Source of the DNA: Oceanicola sp.
GTDB lineage: Bacteria; Pseudomonadota; Alphaproteobacteria; Rhodobacterales; Rhodobacteraceae
DNA: 64,000 nt
Direction: 5' to 3'
Assembly: GCA_017792405.1 (NCBI GenBank)
Contig: CP051231.1
Location: forward strand, 126,560 to 190,559
Shown: positions 8,401 to 15,598 of the stretch, piece after piece
Layout of the letters: every line of letters begins with the position of its first letter
Numbering within the stretch: position 1 is the stretch's first letter
Notes under the pieces: generated by a model
Database searches by the model: none
Seen by the model: the letters and a program-made list of their open reading frames with translations, nothing else
What the model was told of the DNA's origin: nothing
Translations under genes and position numbers: made by a program

Positions 8401-8524
8401 CTACCTGTCTCCGCCGGTGGACGACCAGGGCCAGGGCGGGCGCGGCTTTGTCTGGGTGCGGGAAGAGGGGTGGCAGGCCGATCCCGAGACCGGCGAGATG
8501 AAATGCCGAACCGCCGTGGTGTGA
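5474..8524 (+). CDS. dnaE2: Error-prone DNA polymerase III alpha subunit DnaE2
   Basis: DnaE2 is the translesion polymerase of the SOS mutasome, working with ImuA and ImuB. The 1016-residue product has the PHP domain at the N-terminus (starting FAELSATSNFTFLTGASHP), the polymerase core with QGRGSAANSVVCF and the acidic PPDIDVDFEH motif near residues 395-405, and helix-hairpin-helix segments. It starts with GTG, seven bases after GAAGGA. After LRPRL at about residue 950 the last 65 residues do not resemble the usual OB domain and basic end of DnaE2, so the protein is shorter than usual. It stands alone, 11 kb from imuB. Confidence 0.93.
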   Translation: MFAELSATSNFTFLTGASHPEELMERAGLMGVGALAIADENSVAGIVRAHQRGREIASAVAARRAALEADGPIGPLCPEGFARPPSLDVDCVPRLLPGARIVLSCGFQVTVLPRDRAGWGRLCRLLSLGRLRAEKGACVLHVGDLVEWGEGLEMLVHPVGDWQAVTRRLLKRFGAAVSLCAAPRYDGRDAGRIARLAGCAERLGVPLVASARPLMHHGGRRRMADVLTAIRQGCRVDELGRAALANGEQRLRSEAEMLRLFAGHEAAVARAGEVAARCRFSLDELRYEYPSEVTGGETAGERLARLARAGLRWRYPSGAPEKVRAMLEHELELIGKLGYEPYFLTVHDVVDFARSRGILCQGRGSAANSVVCFCLGVTSVSPEIGTMVFERFVSEARDEPPDIDVDFEHERREEVIQHIYERYGRHRAGLCATVIHYRGKRATREVGRVMGLSDDTLSAMSSQIWGWGSVSGQMMDSRLREIGLDPADKRLVLTLSLIEEIQGFPRHLSQHVGGFIITEGRLDELVPVENATMEDRTVIPWDKDDIDTLGILKVDVLALGMLSCIRKAFDMLAEHHGQRFDLATLPPEDPRVYDMLCKADSLGVFQVESRAQMNFLPRMRPRCFYDLVIEVAIIRPGPIQGDMVHPFLRRRNGEEKVEFPSDALGEVLAKTLGVPLFQEQAMQIAIIGAGFSPDEADQLRRALATFKKLGRVSDFEGRFMKGMLKNGYDADFAARCFSQIEGFGSYGFPESHAASFALLVYASAWLKRHHPGVFACALLNSQPMGFYAPAQIVRDAREHGVEVRPPDINESFWDNTMEPDGEGGLALRLGFRQIRAMREEEARWICAARGNGYRDVAAVWRRAGVAPHLMEALAEADVFAALGLNRREALWEAKALRGDAPLPLFAGALEGEGIAEAAAVLPQMSLGEEMVEDYVAMRLSLRAHPMALLRPRLTPAEGTPVEGIGTATAGRTRTATYLSPPVDDQGQGGRGFVWVREEGWQADPETGEMKCRTAVV

Positions 8525-8526
8525 GG

Positions 8527-8582
8527 CCGGGCCGCGTGGCGGCGCTCCCGCCCACCCACCCCGCACCGCCACGCGCGGCCCG
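8527..8582 (+). terminator. Long GC-rich stem-loop after dnaE2
   Basis: CCGGGCCGCGTGGCGG and its near-complement (ending CGCGGCCCGG, with a two-base bulge) form a stem of about 16 bp starting 2 bp after the dnaE2 stop. The loop is a C-rich run. No T-tract follows directly, so it may be a factor-dependent terminator or a 3' stabiliser. Confidence 0.5.
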
Positions 8583-8624
8583 GATGCAGTGGGCGCGCGC
8601 CCTGTCAGCCCGGCGCGCCTGTGT

Positions 8625-8646
8625 CATTTCTTTGCTGAAAATATCC
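8625..8646 (-). repeat. Dispersed short repeat, copy 2 (inverted)
   Basis: Reads GGATATTTTCAGCAA on the minus strand and matches copy 1 (5378-5399) at 20 of 22 bases. The two copies lie in opposite orientation on either side of dnaE2. Confidence 0.55.
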
Positions 8647-8833
8647 CCGCCGGAGGCCTGAATCTCTTCTGGCACTCCGCAGAGAGTCCACGCGCCCGGC
8701 GACATAAATCACGCCAGCAGGGGTGGCCCGGAGGGGGCGGCCTGCCTGCGCCCAAGCCGAGCGCAGCGAGGCCACCGAGACACCGAGCGCAGCGAGGCTA
8801 CGAGGCGCAGCCCGCCGCAGGCGCCACCGACAG
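8647..8833. other. Non-coding gap with a 16-bp direct repeat
   Basis: Together with the preceding stem-loop and repeat this makes a 309-bp gap between dnaE2 and the RraA-like gene. It contains the direct repeat CCGAGCGCAGCGAGGC at 8757-8772 and 8783-8798, with a partial third unit beside it. I see no gene here on either strand. Confidence 0.5.
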
Positions 8834-9523
8834 TCAGTCGTCGAAGACGACTTTGCCCTCGGCTGCCATCTCCTCGAGGTCGAGGATTGTCTTCTTGCCG
8901 GCTTTCACCTCGGCCTCCAACGCATCCTCGGCGGCTTTCACCTCGGCCAGTTTGCCGGCGATCTCGTCGATCCGGGCGAAAGGCACCACCACCACGCCGT
9001 TCTCGTCGGCCACGATGATGTCACCGCTTTCCACCTGCACGCCGCCGACCACGGCGCCGTAGCCCACCGCGCCCGGGCCTTTGCCATAGGGCGAGTTGGG
9101 GTTGAGGCCGGTACACCAGCAGGGGAGGCCGGTGGCGAGCACGCCCTCGCGGTCGCGCATCGGGCCATCGGTGACGAAGCCTGCGGCGCCTGCGTTTTTC
9201 ATCATGCCGGAGATCTGGTCACCCGCGCAGGAGCCGCCCTGCCAGCCGTCGACCGAAGAGATGACCACATCGCCCGCTTGAATCAGGTTCAGCGCGGCAA
9301 TGGTGGCCAGAATTTCCTCCGGCCCGTTCTGGGCCACAAGCGCCGGGCCGCAGATGGCGGGCTGGGCGAGGTCGAGGGGGGCGATCGGTGTGGCCATGGA
9401 GCCTTTGCCGTTCATCGCGTCGCAGATGAAGCCGGAGGGCATGCCCTCGAAGGCCGCGAGTTGTGCGGCGGTGGGGCGGGGGAATGTGCGGCGGATGCGC
9501 AGGATGGGGGGTTCTTCGATCAT
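8834..9523 (-). CDS. RraA-family protein, probable HMG/oxaloacetate-type aldolase
   Basis: The 229-residue product matches the RraA/4-hydroxy-4-methyl-2-oxoglutarate aldolase family. The loop GWQGGSCAGDQ and the motif TDGPMRDR (near residue 120) supply the Asp and Arg that bind metal and pyruvate enolate in the aldolases. It starts one base after the azlD stop codon (TGA-C-ATG), so it is translationally linked to azlC-azlD. Given the dehydratase and SDR genes on the other side of the divergent promoter, cleavage of a sugar-acid or hydroxy-keto-acid is plausible; RNase E inhibition as in E. coli RraA is less likely. Substrate unknown. Confidence 0.82.
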   Translation of the reverse strand: MIEEPPILRIRRTFPRPTAAQLAAFEGMPSGFICDAMNGKGSMATPIAPLDLAQPAICGPALVAQNGPEEILATIAALNLIQAGDVVISSVDGWQGGSCAGDQISGMMKNAGAAGFVTDGPMRDREGVLATGLPCWCTGLNPNSPYGKGPGAVGYGAVVGGVQVESGDIIVADENGVVVVPFARIDEIAGKLAEVKAAEDALEAEVKAGKKTILDLEEMAAEGKVVFDD

Positions 9524-9524
9524 G

Positions 9525-9851
9525 TCAGGCTCCGGTGATGAATTGCAGAAGGTAGAGGCTGCCCATGCCCGCGACGATGGCGGGGACCACGCCGAAGCGC
9601 ACCCCGGCCACGAAGGCGGCGGCGGCGGCGAGGAGGCGGATGGGGTCGGTCTGGCCGCCGGTGGCGTCGGGCCAGAGCAGCAGGGGGGTGATGAGGGCCG
9701 GGAAGACGGCGGCGCCGACGTATTTGAGGTGCAGCAGCGCCCAGTCGGGGAGTTGGCGGCCGCCGAAGAGGCCGAGGAAGGAGAAGCGGATCAGGAAGGT
9801 GCCCACGCCGAGGGCGGCGGTTAGGGTCCAGAATGCGGCCTCGGAGATCAT
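9525..9851 (-). CDS. azlD: AzlD-family branched-chain amino acid exporter subunit
   Basis: A 108-residue hydrophobic protein with about four membrane segments, starting MISEAAFWTLTAALGVGTFL and holding the conserved PALITPLLL stretch of AzlD. In this family the small AzlD subunit and the larger AzlC form an inner-membrane exporter of branched-chain amino acids or analogues. Its ATG overlaps the azlC stop codon (ATGA), showing coupled translation. Confidence 0.88.
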   Translation of the reverse strand: MISEAAFWTLTAALGVGTFLIRFSFLGLFGGRQLPDWALLHLKYVGAAVFPALITPLLLWPDATGGQTDPIRLLAAAAAFVAGVRFGVVPAIVAGMGSLYLLQFITGA

Positions 9852-10552
9852 GCCGTTTGCCTCCGTTTGAGCGCCAGTTCGGTCTGGGCGCCTGCGACGA
9901 TGCCGAGGAGGGCGGCGGCGAAGATGCCGAGGGACCAGGGCAGCCCGGCGAAGGCGATGGAGCCCGCGCAGGCGGCGAAGGCGGCGGCCAAGTGGGGGAG
10001 GGAGCGCAGGAGGGGGGCGACGAGGGCGATGAAGCAGACGGGCACGGCGAAGTCGAGCGACCAGCTTGCCGGGATCGCCTCGCGCAGCAGGGCTCCGGCG
10101 AGGGTGGAGCCGTACCAGAAGGGGCAGATCAGGGCCATGCAGCCGAAGTAGTAGGCGACCTTTGCGGGCTTCGGCATGGAGGGCTCGTCCTCGTAGGTGC
10201 GCACCGCCACGGCGAAGGCCTGATCGACCATCAGGTAGGCGGCGAGCGCGCGCAGGCCGAGGGGGGCGTGGCCGATGTGGGGGACGAGGGCGGCGGAGTA
10301 CATGGCCATGCGGAGGTTGACCGCGAGGGCCGCCAGCAGCGCGATGAACACCGGGGCCTGATCCTGCAACAGCGCCAGCGCGGTGAACTGCGAGGCCCCG
10401 GCGATGACGATGGCGGACATGGCAAAGGTTTGCAGCACGTCGAGCCCTGCATCGCGGGCGACCACGCCGAACATCATCGAGTAGGGCACCACGATGAGGA
10501 TGAAGGGCGCGCAGTCGAGGTAGCCGCGCCAGAAGGCTCGGGTAGGGCTCAT
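9848..10552 (-). CDS. azlC: AzlC-family branched-chain amino acid exporter subunit
   Basis: The 234-residue product is an integral membrane protein with the AzlC signature PFILIVVPYSMMFGVVARD and AGASQFTALALL in its first half. It should form the main channel of the AzlCD exporter in the inner membrane. Both ends overlap neighbours by four bases in the ATGA arrangement: with azlD downstream and with the secreted-protein gene upstream. The cargo is not predictable from sequence and could be an intermediate of the linked dehydratase pathway. Confidence 0.9.
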   Translation of the reverse strand: MSPTRAFWRGYLDCAPFILIVVPYSMMFGVVARDAGLDVLQTFAMSAIVIAGASQFTALALLQDQAPVFIALLAALAVNLRMAMYSAALVPHIGHAPLGLRALAAYLMVDQAFAVAVRTYEDEPSMPKPAKVAYYFGCMALICPFWYGSTLAGALLREAIPASWSLDFAVPVCFIALVAPLLRSLPHLAAAFAACAGSIAFAGLPWSLGIFAAALLGIVAGAQTELALKRRQTA

Positions 10553-11034
10553 GGCTTGGGGCGGGGCGCGGTGGTGAGGCGCAGGCGCAGCCAGATGTCG
10601 CCGGTGACCAGCGCCATGCAGCGGGCCTGCCGCCGGGTGATCTCATCTTCCGGGGCGCCTTCGAGCACGAGCAGTTCCATGTCGCGCTCGCAGAGGAGCG
10701 CGCGGGTCAACACCTCGTATTTCACCACGATCCGGGCCTCGGCGCCGGTGGCCTCGCCTTCCTTGGCGGTCACCGCCTCGAGCGCGGCGGGGAAATCGGC
10801 CTCGAAGACCTCGCGTGCCTGGGTGTAGCACAGGGCGGCGACGGCTGGGGTTTCGGGGACCACGGCATCGCAGGGCTCCAGCGCCTGCGAGATGCAAAGT
10901 GCACCGGATGCGGCGGGCCCCTGAGCGCATGAAATCAGCTCATCCGGCAAAATATCCGCCGTGGCGGCACGGGCCTGTGGGACCGCGCACAGGCAAAGGG
11001 ATGCGGCCGCGAGCACGGCGGTGCGAATGGTCAT
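10549..11034 (-). CDS. Secreted six-cysteine protein coupled to azlC
   Basis: This 161-residue protein has a signal peptide (MTIRTAVLAAASLCLCAV, cleavage near ARA-AT) and six cysteines in the mature part (ISC, ALC, EPC, ALC, LLC, ARC), which suggests three disulphides in the periplasm. GGAGG lies upstream of the ATG. Its stop codon overlaps the azlC start (ATGA). It is the first gene of the leftward azl-RraA operon and is read from the divergent promoter that carries the 11066-11079 operator. The helical Cys pattern loosely recalls LprI-like proteins, but I do not recognise the family with confidence. Confidence 0.7.
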   Translation of the reverse strand: MTIRTAVLAAASLCLCAVPQARAATADILPDELISCAQGPAASGALCISQALEPCDAVVPETPAVAALCYTQAREVFEADFPAALEAVTAKEGEATGAEARIVVKYEVLTRALLCERDMELLVLEGAPEDEITRRQARCMALVTGDIWLRLRLTTAPRPKP

Positions 11035-11065
11035 GAGTTCCTCCCCGGGCCGATTGGCCCTTGCA

Positions 11066-11079
11066 TTTGGTATACCAAA
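11066..11079. promoter_or_regulatory. Perfect 14-bp operator palindrome TTTGGTATACCAAA
   Basis: This perfect palindrome lies midway between the divergent start codons at 11034 and 11146. Its GGTATACC core is of the type bound by GntR-family (FadR/VanR group) repressors. No regulator gene is adjacent; the nearest GntR in the window (49930-50673) has sites with a similar GGTATAC core. A single bound repressor could silence both operons. Confidence 0.6.
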
Positions 11080-11145
11080 CGCAGAAGTTGCCGCAAGCAG
11101 GTCGCGGGGCCGGGGAGGCCCCCGCGCGGCAAAGGGAGGCCAGCC

Positions 11146-12927
11146 ATGAGCGATACGCGAGCCAACAAGCGATTCCGCAGCCAGGAATGGTTCGACAACC
11201 CCAACAACCCGGGGATGACCGCGCTTTATGTGGAGCGCTACCAGAATCAGGCGTTCACGCGGGAAGAGATTCAGGGCGGGCGCCCGGTGATCGGGATTGC
11301 CCAGAGCGGCTCCGATCTGGCGCCCTGCAACAAGATCCACGTGTTCCTGATGGACCGGATCAAGGCGGGCATCCGCGACGGCGGCGGCATTCCGATGGAG
11401 TTTCCGGTGCATCCGATTCAGGAGACCGGCAAACGGCCCACCGCCGCGCTGGACCGGAACCTGACTTACCTCGGCCTCGTCGAGGTGCTGCACGGCTACC
11501 CGATCGACGGGGTGGTGCTGACCACCGGATGCGACAAGACCACGCCCGCGATGCTGATGGGTGCGGCGACGATGGACATTCCGGCCATCGCGCTCAACGG
11601 CGGGCCGATGCTGGATGGCTGGTGGAAGGGCGAGCGCGCGGGCTCGGGCACGATCATCTGGGAATCGCGCCGCCTGCTGGCCGAGGGCAAGATCGACTAT
11701 GACGAGTTCATGGGCCGGGTCTGTGCCTCTGCGCCCTCGCTGGGCCATTGCAACACGATGGGCACGGCCAGCACGATGAACGCGATGGCCGAGGCGCTGG
11801 GCATGAGCCTGACCGGCAACAGCGCCATTCCGGCGCCGTTCCGCGAGCGGATGAACATGGCCTACGAGACCGGCAAGCGGATCGTGCAGATGGTTCTGGA
11901 CGATCTGAAGCCCTCCGACATCCTGACCCGCGAAGCCTTTGAGAACGCCATCGTGGTTTGCACTGCGATTGGCGGCTCCACCAACGCACCGCCGCACCTG
12001 CAGGCGGTGGCCCGCCATGCCGGTGTGGAACTGGACGTGAAAGACTGGGAGACGGTGGGCTTTGACGCGCCGCTGCTCGTCAACATGCAGCCCGCCGGGG
12101 AATACCTTGGCGAGAGCTTCTTCCGCGCGGGCGGGGTGCCTGCGGTGATGGGCGAGCTGATGAAGGCCGGGCGCATCCATGAGGGAGCGATGACCGCGAC
12201 GGGCAACACCATGGGCGTAAACCTCGCGGGGGTCGAAAGCGTCGATACTGACGTGATCAAGACCTGCGCGGCGCCGATGCGGGAGCATGCGGGCTTCAAG
12301 GTGCTGAGCGGCAACCTCTTTGACTCGGCGCTGATGAAGACCTCGGTGATCTCGGCGGACTTCAAGAAGCGGTTCCTGAGCGAGCCGGGGGCCGAGGGCG
12401 TGCATGAGGCCCGGGCCGTAGTGTTCGAGGGGCCGGAGGATTACCACGACCGGATCAATGACGAGAGCCTCGGGATCGACGAACATTCGATCCTGTTCAT
12501 CCGCGGCGTGGGCTGCGTGGGCTACCCCGGCTCGGCGGAAGTGGTGAACATGCAGCCGCCGGATGCGCTCATCAAGCAGGGGATCAACCACCTGCCGACT
12601 GTGGGGGACGGGCGGCAAAGCGGCACGTCCGAGAGTCCGTCGATCCTGAACGCCTCGCCTGAAGCGGTGGTTGGCGGGGGCTTGGCCTTGCTCGAAACCG
12701 GCGACCGTGTGCGGCTCGATCTGAACGCGTCTCGCATGGATGCGCTGGTCGATGACGCCGAATGGGCGGCACGGCGCGAAGCGTGGAGCCCGCCGAAGCT
12801 GGAGCACCAGACACCGTGGCAGGAGATTTATCGGACCCATGTGGGCCAGTTGGCGCAGGGCGGCTGCCTTGAGCTGGCGACGGCCTATCAGCGGGTGCGG
12901 GAGCAATTGCCGCGCGACAACCATTAG
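11146..12927 (+). CDS. IlvD/Edd-family dehydratase, probable sugar-acid dehydratase
   Basis: The 593-residue enzyme belongs to the dihydroxy-acid dehydratase/6-phosphogluconate dehydratase family and is closest by eye to L-arabonate-type sugar-acid dehydratases (opening FRSQEWFDNP, FPVHPIQET). The Fe-S ligands are Cys61 (LAPCNK), Cys129 (TTGCDKTT) and Cys202 (GHCNTMGTA), and Lys131 is the usual metal-bridging lysine. Such enzymes turn aldonates into 2-keto-3-deoxy acids. It is followed 44 bp later by an SDR and lies opposite an RraA-type aldolase, which together suggest a carbohydrate-acid catabolic cluster. It is not the biosynthetic IlvD by its motifs. Confidence 0.88.
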   Translation: MSDTRANKRFRSQEWFDNPNNPGMTALYVERYQNQAFTREEIQGGRPVIGIAQSGSDLAPCNKIHVFLMDRIKAGIRDGGGIPMEFPVHPIQETGKRPTAALDRNLTYLGLVEVLHGYPIDGVVLTTGCDKTTPAMLMGAATMDIPAIALNGGPMLDGWWKGERAGSGTIIWESRRLLAEGKIDYDEFMGRVCASAPSLGHCNTMGTASTMNAMAEALGMSLTGNSAIPAPFRERMNMAYETGKRIVQMVLDDLKPSDILTREAFENAIVVCTAIGGSTNAPPHLQAVARHAGVELDVKDWETVGFDAPLLVNMQPAGEYLGESFFRAGGVPAVMGELMKAGRIHEGAMTATGNTMGVNLAGVESVDTDVIKTCAAPMREHAGFKVLSGNLFDSALMKTSVISADFKKRFLSEPGAEGVHEARAVVFEGPEDYHDRINDESLGIDEHSILFIRGVGCVGYPGSAEVVNMQPPDALIKQGINHLPTVGDGRQSGTSESPSILNASPEAVVGGGLALLETGDRVRLDLNASRMDALVDDAEWAARREAWSPPKLEHQTPWQEIYRTHVGQLAQGGCLELATAYQRVREQLPRDNH

Positions 12928-12937
12928 GGAAAGTGAC

Positions 12938-12956
12938 GGCGGGCAGATTGCCCGCC
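12938..12956. repeat. Short hairpin between dehydratase and SDR genes
   Basis: GGCGGGCA-GAT-TGCCCGCC is a perfect eight-base inverted repeat with a three-base loop, in the 44-bp spacer of the operon. With no T-run it is more likely an mRNA-stability or attenuation element, or a small dispersed repeat, than a terminator. Confidence 0.5.
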
Positions 12957-12971
12957 CTACGGGAGGATATC

Positions 12972-13706
12972 ATGGCGAAGAGCATCATCATCACCGGCGG
13001 CGGCTCGGGTGTGGGCCGGTCGACGGCGGAGGCATTCTTTGAGGCGGGCTGGAAGGTTGGCCTGATCGGGCGGCGGCGCGAAGCGCTGGAGGAAACGGCG
13101 AACGGGCGCGAGGCGCTGGTGCTGCCCTGCGACGTAACCGACGAGGCCGCCGTGGAAGGCGCCTTTGCCGAGGCGGCCAAGGCCTGGGGCCGGGTGGATG
13201 CGGTGTTCAACAACGCGGGTGTTTCGCTGGGCGGCGCCCCGATTGACGAGATCGACGTGGCCGACTGGCGCAACCTGATCGACATCAACGTGACCGGCAG
13301 CTTTATCGTCGCCCGCGCCGCCTTTGGCGTGATGCGGCGGCAGGAGCCGCAGGGCGGGCGGATCATCAACAACGGCTCGGTCAGCGCCTATGTGCCGCGT
13401 TGGGGCTCGGCACCCTACACGGCCAGCAAACATGCGGTGACGGGGCTGACGCGGAGCATTTCGCTCGATGGGCGGCCCTTCAACATCGCCTGCGGGCAGA
13501 TCGATATCGGCAACGCGCTCACCCCGATGGCCGCGAAGATGCAGAAAGGCGTACCGCAGGCCGATGGCACGATTGCGGTGGAGCCGGTGATGGATGTGAG
13601 CCACGTGGGGAGCTCGGTGCTCTACATGGCCGATCTGCCGCTGGAGGCCAACGTGCAGTTCATGACGGTGATGGCGACCAACATGCCCTATATCGGGCGC
13701 GGCTGA
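12972..13706 (+). CDS. Short-chain dehydrogenase/reductase
   Basis: The 244-residue SDR has the nucleotide-binding motif TGGGSGVG (residues 8-15), NNAG at 80-83 and the catalytic Ser136/138, Tyr149 and Lys153 (GSVSAY then YTASK). It should oxidise or reduce a hydroxyl/keto group with NAD(P). GGGAGGA lies just before the ATG at 12972, which I prefer to an upstream GTG. Its position behind the sugar-acid dehydratase suggests it handles the same compound. A strong terminator follows at 13741. Confidence 0.88.
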   Translation: MAKSIIITGGGSGVGRSTAEAFFEAGWKVGLIGRRREALEETANGREALVLPCDVTDEAAVEGAFAEAAKAWGRVDAVFNNAGVSLGGAPIDEIDVADWRNLIDINVTGSFIVARAAFGVMRRQEPQGGRIINNGSVSAYVPRWGSAPYTASKHAVTGLTRSISLDGRPFNIACGQIDIGNALTPMAAKMQKGVPQADGTIAVEPVMDVSHVGSSVLYMADLPLEANVQFMTVMATNMPYIGRG

Positions 13707-13740
13707 CCGCGCAGGCTGTACGCCTTAGTGAGACATGAAG

Positions 13741-13769
13741 GGCCGCACCCTGAAGGGTGTGGCCTTTTT
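13741..13769 (+). terminator. Intrinsic terminator of the dehydratase-SDR operon
   Basis: GGCCGCACCCT and AGGGTGTGGCC form an 11-bp stem with a two-base spacer, followed by TTTTT. It starts 34 bp after the SDR stop codon. Confidence 0.85.
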
Positions 13770-13814
13770 CTGTTCCGAGCCAAGCGAGGCCACCCAGAGC
13801 CGGTCTCTCTGCCG

Positions 13815-14258
13815 TCAGGCGGCTTTCTTCTCCGCCGGTGCATCGCGCCGTTCCAGCGGTTTGCCGGGGAAGTGGCTGGCGAACTTGATCGTCAGATCCT
13901 CCCGGCTCACGCCAAGGCGGGTGAGGGGGACGAGGGGCTTTTCCTCCGGCCAGGTGCAGAGGATCAGCGGGGGCTGGCCGGTGCGGCCGTTCTCGCCGGG
14001 CGCGCGGAGCACGTAGCCCAGCTTGCGCAGCCGGGCCTGCAGGCCGGGCCATGTGACTGAGTCCTCGATGGCCTGGGCCAGTGCCCGGCGTTTGTCGACC
14101 ACCGCGGGCGGCACCTTTGGCGCCTCGCCCAGTTGCGAGAGAATGGCCTGCCGGAGGAACTCGGCAAGCGTCTGGTCCGCCGCGCGTGCTGCGCGATTGG
14201 CCTTGTTGAGGAGCTTCAGGGGCATCCGGAGGGTGAGGTTCATGGCGGGCTGTTTCAT
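13815..14258 (-). CDS. Hypothetical protein with ribbon-helix-helix-like N-terminus
   Basis: The 147-residue product opens with NLTLRMPLKLLNKANRAARA and TLAEFLRQAILSQL, a strand plus two helices typical of ribbon-helix-helix DNA-binding folds. The rest contains a Trp-Pro-rich stretch and a basic, Lys-ending tail. I start it at the ATG at 14258, which has AAGG eight bases upstream; a GTG nine bases earlier is possible. It could be a small regulator or an accessory DNA-binding protein. Family not recognised; monocistronic. Confidence 0.55.
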   Translation of the reverse strand: MKQPAMNLTLRMPLKLLNKANRAARAADQTLAEFLRQAILSQLGEAPKVPPAVVDKRRALAQAIEDSVTWPGLQARLRKLGYVLRAPGENGRTGQPPLILCTWPEEKPLVPLTRLGVSREDLTIKFASHFPGKPLERRDAPAEKKAA

Positions 14259-14359
14259 GCCCGGCACCTTGCCCTCAGTTCAGTTAATGCCCGGTTTATG
14301 GCCGCCGGAAATTCGGGCGCGATTGTGTTGCGCGCCCGAAACGAGGCTCCGACGGGCCG

Positions 14360-15013
14360 TCAGACCGGCTCGAAGCTCTTTGCGGTGGGGCTGTAGCCCT
14401 CCAGCACGCCCTCGCGGATGTCGAACCACAGCCCGTGCAGGCTCAGCTCCTCGCTTTCGATGGCCGATTGCACGAAGGGGAAGCCGATGAGGTTGGAGAG
14501 CGATTCGACCACCGCCTCCCGCTCCAGCGCGCGTTTCTGGGCCTCGGGATCTTCCATATCCTTCACCCGCTCGTAGCCGGGGCGCAGGATGTCGAGCCAG
14601 CGGCCGATGAAGCTGCTCTTCTCTTCCAGCTCCGGCATTTTGCCCGAGCACATGTCGAGGCAGCCGGCGACGCCGCCGCAGTTGGAGTGGCCGACGACGA
14701 TCAGGTGCGAGACCTTCAGCACGGTCACGGCATATTCGATTGCCGCAGAGGTGCCGTGCGGGTCGCCATCGGGCTCGAAAGGCGGCACGAGGTTGGCGAT
14801 GTTGCGGTGCAGGAAGATGTCGCCGGTCTGGGCGCCGAACATCTCGTTCACGTTCACCCGGCTGTCACAGCAGGCGATGACCATCATCGGAGGGCGCTGG
14901 CCCTCGTCGGCGAGCCGGCGGAACCAGCTCTTGTTCTGTTCGTAACTTGTTGCCTTCCAGCCCTGATAGCGGCTGACGAGGTAGTCCGGCAGAGGTTTGA
15001 CGAGCCTTTCCAT
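14360..15013 (-). CDS. Beta-class carbonic anhydrase
   Basis: The 217-residue enzyme hydrates carbon dioxide to bicarbonate. The zinc and catalytic residues of the beta class are present: Cys48, Asp50 and Arg52 (in ACCDSR), His109 and Cys112 (in VVGHSNCGG). Length and order of motifs are normal for bacterial beta-carbonic anhydrases. A strong AAGGAAGG ribosome-binding site precedes the ATG. It is monocistronic. Confidence 0.94.
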   Translation of the reverse strand: MERLVKPLPDYLVSRYQGWKATSYEQNKSWFRRLADEGQRPPMMVIACCDSRVNVNEMFGAQTGDIFLHRNIANLVPPFEPDGDPHGTSAAIEYAVTVLKVSHLIVVGHSNCGGVAGCLDMCSGKMPELEEKSSFIGRWLDILRPGYERVKDMEDPEAQKRALEREAVVESLSNLIGFPFVQSAIESEELSLHGLWFDIREGVLEGYSPTAKSFEPV

Positions 15014-15217
15014 GGGTATGCCCTTCCTTTCGTTTCACAGGTCTTACCCAGATCGCGGCGCGGTGGGAAGAGTGCTGCGGTGCAGAACCTTGCGACCGAT
15101 CGGCTCGCCTTTGGTTCAAATCGGGGGCTTTGGCCGGGCGCAGGCTAACGGAATGTTCAGCCCTTCGGGGCATTTTGCGCCTTGGGTATATCGGGGGTGT
15201 CTAGCGAGGTGCGACAG

Positions 15218-15598
15218 ATGGCGCAGGTTTCCGTATTGCAGGTTGAAGATGAAGTCCGGCTCGATCCGGATCGGTTGGGGTCGCTCTACTACCAGTTGGG
15301 CGATCAGGGCGCGGAGGATGTAGTCTGCCGCGCGATGGAAGAGCTGGCGGTGCGGCTGGCCGATGTGGATGCACACTTTCGGGCGCAGGATTGGGACGGC
15401 GTGGCGCGGCTCGCGCGCGGGCTGATCGCCATAGCCGAGCAGATCGGCATGGTCGGGCTGGCCCGGGTGGCGGGAGACGTGGCGCGCTCGGCACGGGCGC
15501 TGGATTTTCCGGCGATTTCGGCCACGCTGGCGCGGCTCGGGCGCATTGCCGACCGCTCGCTCACCGAGGTGTGGGACACGCAGGATCTCTCGGTCTGA
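15218..15598 (+). CDS. Hypothetical helical protein, HPt-like fold
   Basis: This 126-residue protein is predicted to be mostly helical. The stretch WDGVARLARGLIAIAEQIGMVGLARVAGDVARSARALD looks like the core helices of a histidine-phosphotransfer domain, but the phospho-accepting histidine position reads ARGLI, so phosphotransfer is not expected. The ATG at 15218 was chosen over one at 15182. It is followed about 110 bp later by pepA on the same strand. The family assignment is tentative and no function can be given. Confidence 0.55.
   Translation: MAQVSVLQVEDEVRLDPDRLGSLYYQLGDQGAEDVVCRAMEELAVRLADVDAHFRAQDWDGVARLARGLIAIAEQIGMVGLARVAGDVARSARALDFPAISATLARLGRIADRSLTEVWDTQDLSV

Noticed and set aside
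4784..8572. A 1262-residue open frame on the minus strand opposite dnaE2
   Set aside because: It mirrors the third-codon-position GC bias of dnaE2 and has Arg/Pro/His-rich low-complexity content without any recognisable domain.
10549..12924. A 791-residue minus-strand frame opposite the dehydratase
   Set aside because: Only its last 161 codons (10549-11034) are real; the rest is antisense to the IlvD-family gene.
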